Assembly (NCBI GenBank): GCA_017532085.1
Contig: JAFXJT010000021.1
Span: forward strand, 1-61,546
Length of the DNA stretch: 61,546 nucleotides
Source of the DNA: Oscillospiraceae bacterium
GTDB taxonomy: Bacteria; Bacillota; Clostridia; Oscillospirales; Ruminococcaceae
Reading direction: 5' to 3'
Shown: piece by piece, positions 56,280 through 61,546 of the stretch
Layout: every line of letters starts with the position of its first letter
Position numbering within the stretch: the first letter of the stretch is position 1
The notes under the pieces: model-generated
Seen by the model: the letters and a program-made list of their open reading frames with translations, nothing else
Told to the model about the DNA's origin: nothing
Databases searched by the model: none
Translations under genes and position numbers: made by a program

Positions 56280-56807
56280 TTATTCGGTTGTCGGCTCCAG
56301 CACTGCATAATCCCCATCTGCACGGCGATATACCACATTCATACCGCCCGTTTCACCGTTTAAGAACAGGAAGAAGGAATGTCCCAGCATATTCATCTGC
56401 AGAATTGCCTCTTCCACGGACATAGGATGGAGACGAAAACTCTTGCGGCGAATGACATTATATTCTGTCTGTTCCTCTACCGTATCCGCAAAGGTCTCAT
56501 TCAAAGCACCCTCACGAATCCGCTTGCCAAGCTTTGTCTTGTTCTTGCGGATCTTACGGATGATCTTATCAATCGCTGCATCCAGCGCATCATTTTTATC
56601 TGCCGCTGCCTGCTCTGCACGATAGATCATAGAACCGGCACGCACGGTCAATTCCACCACAATCTGGTCGCGCTGCTCGCTGAGTGTGATTTTGGCTTCT
56701 GCTTCATCTTCGAAGAATTTGTTGAGCTTCTGATGCAGTTTCTTCTCGGCATTTTCGGTAAAGCTTGGGCCGATTTGTAATTTTTTTGCCATAATGTTCA
56801 GTTTCAT
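56280..56807 (-). CDS. hpf: Ribosome hibernation promoting factor, long form
   Basis: 175 residues from the ATG at 56807 (GAGGAGG). The N-terminal S30AE domain (about 1-100; PSFTENAEKKLHQKLNKFF) and the C-terminal dimerisation domain (about 115-175; VIRRKSFRLHPMSVEEAILQMNMLGHSFFLFLN) show the long form that makes 100S dimers. Own promoter. Confidence 0.95.
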   Translation of the reverse strand: MKLNIMAKKLQIGPSFTENAEKKLHQKLNKFFEDEAEAKITLSEQRDQIVVELTVRAGSMIYRAEQAAADKNDALDAAIDKIIRKIRKNKTKLGKRIREGALNETFADTVEEQTEYNVIRRKSFRLHPMSVEEAILQMNMLGHSFFLFLNGETGGMNVVYRRADGDYAVLEPTTE

Positions 56808-56871
56808 GCAGATACCTCCTCGAATACCCAAAGTGTTATGCCAAAGACATCGCACCTTAGTTGATAGTTAG

Positions 56872-56900
56872 ATTATAGCATAAGTTGATAAAAAATGCAA
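56872..56900 (-). promoter_or_regulatory. Promoter of hpf
   Basis: TTGCAT (complement of 56895-56900), 17-bp spacer, TATAAT (complement of 56872-56877). No sigma-B or sigma-H motif was evident. Confidence 0.75.
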
Positions 56901-56960
56901 TAGTAAATTCCCAGTTTTGTGAAAAGTAGATGAACTCCTGAAAAATCTTCGGTGAAATCT

Positions 56961-56999
56961 CACAAAACAAAGCTCGGGAACAGCAATTCCCGAGCTTCT
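56961..56999 (-). terminator. Terminator after cysK
   Basis: A perfect 11-bp stem AAGCTCGGGAA/TTCCCGAGCTT (56970-56980, 56987-56997). T-rich sequence on both strands, stronger on plus. Confidence 0.72.
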
Positions 57000-57034
57000 T
57001 TTTTCTCTTCGGCAGGCTATTTGCATGCTGCCAT

Positions 57035-58051
57035 TCAACGAATGCTTCGTACAGAAAGCAGTTTGAGCTGCGATGTAATGGAATCCTCCGTCTGCGGAAA
57101 TTCCTCACAATAATCCGTGGAAAGATATTTTTTGTTGTCATCCGCAAAGACCGTAACGATCGTTTTCTCGCCGCCGATGCGGTCACCTGCCAGCAAACAA
57201 CCCAATAAATTGGCTCCGGAACTGATGCCGACACCTAAACCAAGCTGACGAGAAAGCATCTGCGCCATGCGGATGGAATCCACATCATCCACAGAAACAA
57301 TGCCGGTTGTCTCCGGCAGCTTGAGAATCGGCGGAATAAACTCATCGGATATGCCCTGAATCCGATGCTTGCCAACTTTATAGCCGGTGGACAGTGTCGG
57401 AGAATTCAACGGTTCCAACGGAAATACAGCGCAATCAGGATTTACAGTCCGCAGTCTTCTGCCAATTCCCATAACGGTACCGCCGGTACCTACGCCGGCA
57501 ACCACTGCATCCGCAGTTTTACCGATAGCCGCCAGCTGTGCAGCAATCTCTGCGCCGGTTGTTTCATAATGTGTTTCCACATTATCTTCATTGGAGAACT
57601 GACGAGGCAGATACACTCCGCCATGTTCGGCAAGCTTTTCGGTCATGGCAATGGAGCCCAGGAAACCGCCTTCCTCGGCCGAAACCAACCGCACTTCCGC
57701 GCCATAGCTGAGAATAATATTCCGTCGCTCCATGCTCATCCAATCGGGCATATAAATCACCACAGGATGCCCCAACGCTGCACCCATTGCGGAAAATGCA
57801 ATGCCGGTATTACCGCTTGTGGCTTCGGCAATGCAGTCGCCCGGATGAATCTCACCGGTCTGATAAGCCTTTTTCAGCATATAATATGCAACACGATCCT
57901 TAATGCTGCCGCTGAGATTATAGGATTCTGCCTTGGCATATACCACACGGCGTTCTCCATGATATTCCATGGTAAGTTCGAGCAGCGGCGTATTCCCCAC
58001 CAGCGCTGATAATGCCCGGAACTGCTGCGGCTCGGTCATCCGTTCATGCAA
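57035..58051 (-). CDS. cysK: Cysteine synthase family (O-acetylserine sulfhydrylase-like)
   Basis: 338 residues from a TTG at 58051, 8 nt after AAAGGAGG; the in-frame ATG at 58078 lies upstream of that site and close to the transcription start. PLP lysine in NLSGSIKDRVAYY, phosphate cradle GVGTGGTVMGIGR, and TSGNTGIAF. CysK or a relative (cystathionine beta-synthase type) cannot be fully told apart. Confidence 0.9.
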   Translation of the reverse strand: MHERMTEPQQFRALSALVGNTPLLELTMEYHGERRVVYAKAESYNLSGSIKDRVAYYMLKKAYQTGEIHPGDCIAEATSGNTGIAFSAMGAALGHPVVIYMPDWMSMERRNIILSYGAEVRLVSAEEGGFLGSIAMTEKLAEHGGVYLPRQFSNEDNVETHYETTGAEIAAQLAAIGKTADAVVAGVGTGGTVMGIGRRLRTVNPDCAVFPLEPLNSPTLSTGYKVGKHRIQGISDEFIPPILKLPETTGIVSVDDVDSIRMAQMLSRQLGLGVGISSGANLLGCLLAGDRIGGEKTIVTVFADDNKKYLSTDYCEEFPQTEDSITSQLKLLSVRSIR

Positions 58052-58096
58052 ATGGAATTCCTCCTTTTTTCGATCCATGTGATCGCATACTTTTAT

Positions 58097-58125
58097 AGTA
58101 TATCACAGTTGCCATAAAATTGCAA
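58097..58125 (-). promoter_or_regulatory. Promoter of cysK
   Basis: TTGCAA (complement of 58120-58125), 17-bp spacer, TATACT (complement of 58097-58102). Its expected start near 58090 leaves little room for an RBS before the ATG at 58078. Confidence 0.75.
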
Positions 58126-58361
58126 CACCTGCATAGGAAAAAATTCAATTTCTTTCAATGTCCGTTTTGACAGAAAAAAGCAGCAGTGTTCTCTGCAAAC
58201 AGAGAAGCGTTCTGCCGCTTCCGAACGGTTTCTGATCGCCCGTTCCGTATTTCTTTTCTGCTGTGTCGGCACTCCGGGTATTTTCCGTATTCTGCACCGA
58301 GCATTGCATAACCGGATGCCGTGTTTGGTATCCTATGCATTGTAATCAGGTATGTATTTCG

Positions 58362-58850
58362 TCAATGCGGCTGCTGCATATGATATTGGGCTCTTGCCAC
58401 AGCAGCTGCTTGCTGCATGGCTTCCACTTCCGCTGCCGAGCAACGATAATCCCCCTCTCCGCAGCGAAGATAGGTACCGGTCAATGGATTGCCGTCCAGA
58501 TAAACAGGCTTTTCTATGGCTGCAGCTTCCGGCACACGAATGATAATAATTCGATTGCCATCCACTTCTTCGATGGTAATCCGTTCTTCGGTCAGCAGAT
58601 TGACACTGACCTTGCCGGGCATATGCAGGATATGCAGAAACTCTGCGATCATTTCCTCAGGATCGGGCAAATTTACAGTATGCAGGGATTTATCTTCATG
58701 CTCCTCTACCCCCAGCAGGATAATGCCACCTTCTGCATTGGCAAATGCAGAATAGGTCTCCCAGATACTTTGCGGCAATCCGCCCATAGCACTTTTCGCT
58801 TCCAGTCGATTGTTTTCCCGTGCATTTTGCAAATCGTTAGGGTGAATCAT
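58362..58850 (-). CDS. Stand-alone AlbA_2 (Schlafen-type) domain protein
   Basis: 162 residues from the ATG at 58850 (GGGAGGT upstream). It matches the AlbA_2 pattern: ENNRLEAKSA, LPQSIWETYSAFANAEGGIILLGVEE and a later VSVNLLTEERI/IIIIRVPEA. Family members usually carry a further C-terminal ATPase-like or winged-helix region (350-500 residues); this one ends soon after the domain. It may bind nucleic acid. It lies right beside the mobile region but reads away from it. Confidence 0.82.
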   Translation of the reverse strand: MIHPNDLQNARENNRLEAKSAMGGLPQSIWETYSAFANAEGGIILLGVEEHEDKSLHTVNLPDPEEMIAEFLHILHMPGKVSVNLLTEERITIEEVDGNRIIIIRVPEAAAIEKPVYLDGNPLTGTYLRCGEGDYRCSAAEVEAMQQAAAVARAQYHMQQPH

Positions 58851-58879
58851 GCAGCATACCTCCCGCAGCATTTTTCTTT

Positions 58880-58908
58880 ATTGTAACATATTTACACGGC
58901 CGTTGCAA
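58880..58908 (-). promoter_or_regulatory. Promoter of the AlbA_2 gene
   Basis: TTGCAA (58903-58908, its own complement), 17-bp spacer, TACAAT (complement of 58880-58885). Confidence 0.7.
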
Positions 58909-58930
58909 GTGCCAATCGCCAATTCTTAAG

Positions 58931-58979
58931 AAGAAGCTGCAGCGGCTTCCTCTGATTTCGAGAGAAAACCGCTGCTTTG
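58931..58979 (-). terminator. Terminator of the recombinase gene
   Basis: GCAGCGG (58939-58945) with CCGCTGC (58969-58975), extended through CTTCCTCT/AGAGAAAA with two mismatches. It lies 11 nt after the stop. The T-rich run is modest. Confidence 0.68.
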
Positions 58980-58989
58980 AATGCTTACA

Positions 58990-60681
58990 TTACTGCATCT
59001 TATATGCGTCGATCATTTTCTTGCTGATGCTTCCTGAACGCCGAGCATAGCGGCTGCCGTTTCTGACGTAGGTAACAGGCCTGTCTTCTCCCGTTTGCAG
59101 CTTGATTTGCAGCTTCATGGTGCGTTCATTGATGGGTATGACCTCAATGCGGTCGATGATCTCCTTTACCAAAGCATCCACCTGCTGTGCTTCCATAGGA
59201 TGATCCGAAGCATAGATCCGCTGCAGATACGTTTCGATGCACTTTAAGGTTCCGGCATAGTGCTGATCGCCTTTGCATTTGGCTTCCAGCTCGGTAATGG
59301 CAGATTCCATATCGGCAAGGATTTGATTGCATTGGTCATTGCGGTCCGTAAATTCTGTTTTGCCGATCGCCTCCTCCATATACAATTCCAGCAGCTTATC
59401 CCGTTTGCGTCTTTCCTTTTCCATCCGCATTTGCAGTTCAGCGATCTGTTTGCGATATTCGGCGGGTCTATCTGCCTCCTGATAGATGCGGAGAAAGGTT
59501 TCGATATAATCCTCCAGATGATCAGTAATTTCCCGAAAAAACTCTGAGAGGATCGTGTATAGTTCGTGCTCCATAATGGCGAAGGAGGCACAGTTTTTTG
59601 CACCGAATCTTCGTTTTTCCGAGCAGATCCATTGGTATACCGGTTTGCCTTGGGATCGGTTGTTGGAGAAGCAGGTGCGCCAGTAAGGCTTATCATGTGC
59701 ACTGCACCAGATTTTCCCGGTCAGCACACTGCTGTCCTTGAAGGAGCGTTCTCTGCTTTTAATAGCAAGGCTTCGTTCTGTGAAAATGCGATTGCACTTA
59801 TCCCACAGCGCTTCGGATACGATCGCAGGCACGATCTCACCGGTTTCATCCTTATACAGCACCCATTCCTCCTGCGGGAGAAATCGTTGCTCTCTGGTTC
59901 GGTAATCCACGACCTTAACCTTGTTGCCGCAATAGTAGCCTTTGTATTTGGGATTTTGAATGATGCCCGAGATCGTATTGTGATGAATACGTGTTCCGTT
60001 TCTTCCACGGTATCCTTTATCATAGAGCAGCTGTTCGATCTTTCGCACACTGGTATCACCTGTGGCGTAGAGTTCAAAAATCATCCGCACCATTTCCGCT
60101 TCTGCTTCGTTAATGACCAGCCGACAGTCCTGCTTGTCGTATCCGAAGATGCGGTTGTTGCCCAGAACGTTTCCGTTTTCTATGGCTCGTTTATGTCCCC
60201 AGCGCACACGTTCCGAGAGCTTGCGCACTTCATCGGCAGCAATGCTGGACATAATGGTCAGACGCATTTCACTGTCTCCGTCAATGGTACAGATGTTATC
60301 GTTCTGGAAGAAAACGCCGACACCGCACCGCAGAAGATCTCTGGTGTACGTCAGACTATCGATGGTGTTTCTTGCAAATCGACTGACCTCCTTGGTCAAT
60401 ACCAGATCAAACTTCCCTGCTTTCCCATCGGCAATCATTTGCATAAAGGCTGTGCGGTTTTCCGCATGCTCACCTCGCACACGATCTACATAGCCTTCCA
60501 CATAATTCCAATGCGGATTGGAACGGATCATCTCCGTAAAATAGGAGATCTGGTTTTCGATGGAGTTTTCCTGTTCTTCTCTGGTGGTGGAAACTCTGGC
60601 ATAAAAGGTTACGTTGATATCCAGATCGTAGATTGTAGTTCGATGCTGCTTCATCTGATCGACTGCTGCATAAATATCCAT
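58990..60681 (-). CDS. Large serine recombinase
   Basis: 563 residues from the ATG at 60681 (AGGGGAG upstream). The N-terminal resolvase domain (about 20-165) has the nucleophile serine in FYARVSTTREEQ and the conserved TKEVSRFARN. Then come the recombinase domain (about 180-285; NRIFGYDKQD, IQNPKYKGYYCG), a zinc-ribbon-like part (about 325-370, few cysteines) and a coiled coil (about 400-460). Such enzymes integrate or excise phages and conjugative or mobilisable elements. No phage or conjugation gene is inside the window. Confidence 0.92.
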   Translation of the reverse strand: MDIYAAVDQMKQHRTTIYDLDINVTFYARVSTTREEQENSIENQISYFTEMIRSNPHWNYVEGYVDRVRGEHAENRTAFMQMIADGKAGKFDLVLTKEVSRFARNTIDSLTYTRDLLRCGVGVFFQNDNICTIDGDSEMRLTIMSSIAADEVRKLSERVRWGHKRAIENGNVLGNNRIFGYDKQDCRLVINEAEAEMVRMIFELYATGDTSVRKIEQLLYDKGYRGRNGTRIHHNTISGIIQNPKYKGYYCGNKVKVVDYRTREQRFLPQEEWVLYKDETGEIVPAIVSEALWDKCNRIFTERSLAIKSRERSFKDSSVLTGKIWCSAHDKPYWRTCFSNNRSQGKPVYQWICSEKRRFGAKNCASFAIMEHELYTILSEFFREITDHLEDYIETFLRIYQEADRPAEYRKQIAELQMRMEKERRKRDKLLELYMEEAIGKTEFTDRNDQCNQILADMESAITELEAKCKGDQHYAGTLKCIETYLQRIYASDHPMEAQQVDALVKEIIDRIEVIPINERTMKLQIKLQTGEDRPVTYVRNGSRYARRSGSISKKMIDAYKMQ

Positions 60682-60703
60682 TCGCACTCCCCTTTTTCTT
60701 TAC

Positions 60704-60732
60704 ATTATAGCATGACGAGAAAATTGCGTCAA
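60704..60732 (-). promoter_or_regulatory. Promoter of the recombinase gene
   Basis: TTGACG (complement of 60727-60732), 17-bp spacer, TATAAT (complement of 60704-60709). Confidence 0.78.
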
Positions 60733-60763
60733 TCGGCCAAATTCTGCCATCAATCGGATGTAT

Positions 60764-60779
60764 GCTCCCGAATGGGAGC
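60764..60779. other. Hairpin between the small gene and the recombinase
   Basis: GCTCCC-GAAT-GGGAGC (60764-60779). TTTT follows only on the plus strand; on the minus strand it may attenuate transcription into the recombinase. Confidence 0.45.
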
Positions 60780-60786
60780 CGTTTTG

Positions 60787-60936
60787 TCATGCGGTGAGTT
60801 TGTCGATCATCACAAGCATACGATTATACTTTGCGCGATCGATTTCACCATTTTCCAAAAGAAGCTTTGTCCATGCGGTCAGTGTTTTCTTTTTCAGCGC
60901 AAGGGCTGCGTTCAGGTTTCCTTTCAAAAGCATCAT
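60787..60936 (-). CDS. 49-residue protein upstream of the recombinase (SHOCT-like end)
   Basis: Two adjacent ATGs (60936, 60933) follow ACAGGAG, so the second is the likelier start. The protein is helical and basic. It ends in a pattern like SHOCT domains (LLENGEIDRAKYNRMLVMID, with G-x-I and a Y-x-x-x-L spacing). Small proteins of this type are often found with integrases or resolvases. Function unknown. Confidence 0.6.
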   Translation of the reverse strand: MMLLKGNLNAALALKKKTLTAWTKLLLENGEIDRAKYNRMLVMIDKLTA

Positions 60937-61250
60937 CTCCTGTAACTAGTCTGCTCAGCAATGGAAAAAATATCCCTCAAGCCCGAAGGCTTTCATGGAT
61001 ACAATACCACATCTTTGTTCAAAATGGTATCACCAAACGCAACGACAATTTGTCGCCAAGCTTGTGCAACACCCATCAATTCTGACAATTGATGGGGTCG
61101 TGTTTCACGACGTGGCCACCTGACTGAAGGATTTGTTCCGTCAGCCTAAGCAAGGGGGGCGGTGAATCGGAGCTGTTGACAAACTCGGTTCAACTCGACT
61201 TTTCTGCTGAAATATGGTGTAATAGAAGTACAGAAAGCGAGGTAATAAGG
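60937..61250. other. Intergenic stretch rich in inverted repeats
   Basis: No gene recognised. It has a perfect 10-bp inverted repeat CCCATCAATT/AATTGATGGG (61072-61096, loop CTGAC), directly followed by GTCGTG-TTT-CACGAC (61097-61111) and the palindrome GTGGCCAC (61112-61119). These lie between the recombinase module and the transposase remnant and may be recombination or protein-binding sites, or ends of an element. Confidence 0.5.
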
Positions 61251-61373
61251 ATGCTTAACAGGCACGAAAACCGACAGATGAAAATGCACTTTGTAACATT
61301 GGAAGATCTAATGCCGCAGGAACACTTTCTTCGCAATTTGGATGCCATTTGCCCGCAGGGATTTCAAGCATAA
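61251..61373 (+). pseudogene. Truncated IS1182-type transposase (N-terminal remnant)
   Basis: Forty codons with a good start (GAGGTAATAAGG then ATG). Residues 8-33 match the N-terminus of IS1182-family (DUF772) transposases: basic start, HFVTLEDLMPQEHFLRNLDA. After that the family sequence (normally an F-S-F-I-Y-D region) is lost and a TAA follows at once. The remnant directly abuts the first CRISPR repeat, so the rest of the insertion sequence was deleted or the array joined to it. Confidence 0.7.
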
Positions 61374-61546
61374 GGATCACCCCCGCAGATGCGGGGAAAA
61401 GGCAACCGCATTTGCTGGCGTTACCGCCGTCAAGGGATCACCCCCGCAGATGCGGGGAAAAGTCAACCTTTGGCATAGTGCCTGTTGTGGTTTTAGGATC
61501 ACCCCCGCAGATGCGGGGAAAAGCTCAATAAACGCTTCTCCCCCAC
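61374..61546 (-). CRISPR. CRISPR array, type I-E-like, trailing end (array continues past the window)
   Basis: Three identical 28-bp repeats (61374-61401, 61435-61462, 61496-61523), two 33-nt spacers (61402-61434, 61463-61495) and the start of a third. The period is 61. Each repeat has a GC stem CCCCGC-AGAT-GCGGGG flanked by GGATCA and AAAAG. Read on the minus strand it ends GGGGGTGATCC, like the type I-E repeat of S. thermophilus CRISPR4. So transcription is probably leftward, the leader and cas genes lie to the right beyond the window, and 61374 is the oldest end. No cas gene is visible. Confidence 0.9.

Noticed and set aside
58126-58361. Small gene between cysK and the AlbA_2 gene
   Set aside because: A 61-codon frame exists on the minus strand but lacks an RBS and recognisable pattern; nothing else is seen in this stretch.
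61374-61546. Array transcribed to the right with its leader at 61250-61373
   Set aside because: The stretch left of the first repeat is a transposase start with its own RBS, and repeat polarity by comparison with S. thermophilus CRISPR4 points left. Orientation remains an inference.

Overview
The window looks like chromosome of a mid-GC (about half GC) Gram-positive Clostridia member, probably a Ruminococcus-like (Oscillospiraceae) gut bacterium. The reasons are Firmicutes-type gene orders (rplS-lepB-rbgA-rnhB-yraN-thrC; rnj-gdpP-rplI-dnaB-tilS-ftsH; tig-clpP-clpX-lon-ysxC), TTG/GTG starts behind strong GGAGG sites, near-consensus promoters with 17-bp spacers, a YmxH-like PRC-barrel protein, RNase J, GdpP, long-form HPF and a lipoprotein GH5 glycanase. 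The species assignment is inference.

Layout. 1-470: tandem strong promoters and a boxA-like leader firing left, probably for an rRNA operon off the edge. 472-6307: CNNM/CBS membrane protein, then a MarR-controlled heterodimeric ABC exporter with one degenerate and one intact ATP site. 6370-12960: a cobalamin-riboswitch operon with terminator, a small protein, two cell-surface proteins and a complete ECF transporter (T, fused A-A', S). 13-19.4 kb: ABC-F ATPase, Na+/amino-acid symporter, CopA-like ATPase, a small membrane protein and a PRC-barrel protein. 19.5-22.4 kb: P-type ATPase under a yybP-ykoY (Mn2+) riboswitch. 22.5-33 kb: a phosphohexomutase-like protein with no recognisable active site, then RNase J, GdpP, L9, DnaB, TilS and FtsH. 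33.2-35 kb: isochorismatase-like hydrolase and secreted GH5. 35.2-41.9 kb: proteostasis block (trigger factor, ClpP, ClpX, Lon, YsxC). 42-48.4 kb: L19 operon with two signal peptidases. 48.4-56.1 kb: radical-SAM pair, U32 protein, MltG, 5-formyl-THF cyclo-ligase, DJ-1-like protein and thymidylate kinase. 56.3-58.9 kb: HPF, cysteine synthase and an AlbA_2 protein. 58.9-61.5 kb: accessory end with a large serine recombinase, a 49-residue companion, inverted repeats, a truncated IS1182-type transposase and the start of a type I-E-like CRISPR array.

Most interesting system: the 6.4-13 kb operon. Its second surface protein combines an alpha/alpha-barrel (terpene-cyclase-like repeats) with a C-terminal DUF4430 beta-domain, the two-domain plan of animal transcobalamin and intrinsic factor. 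The domains are separated by a two-helix membrane hairpin. It is encoded between a B12 riboswitch and an ECF transporter whose S component resembles the cobalamin-type (CbrT/CblT) families. I read this as a Gram-positive corrinoid capture-and-import system with a membrane-tethered transcobalamin-like receptor. Function is inferred from architecture and context, not shown.

The RNA switches, promoters and terminators listed were found by eye. Aptamer limits are approximate, and no database search was possible.
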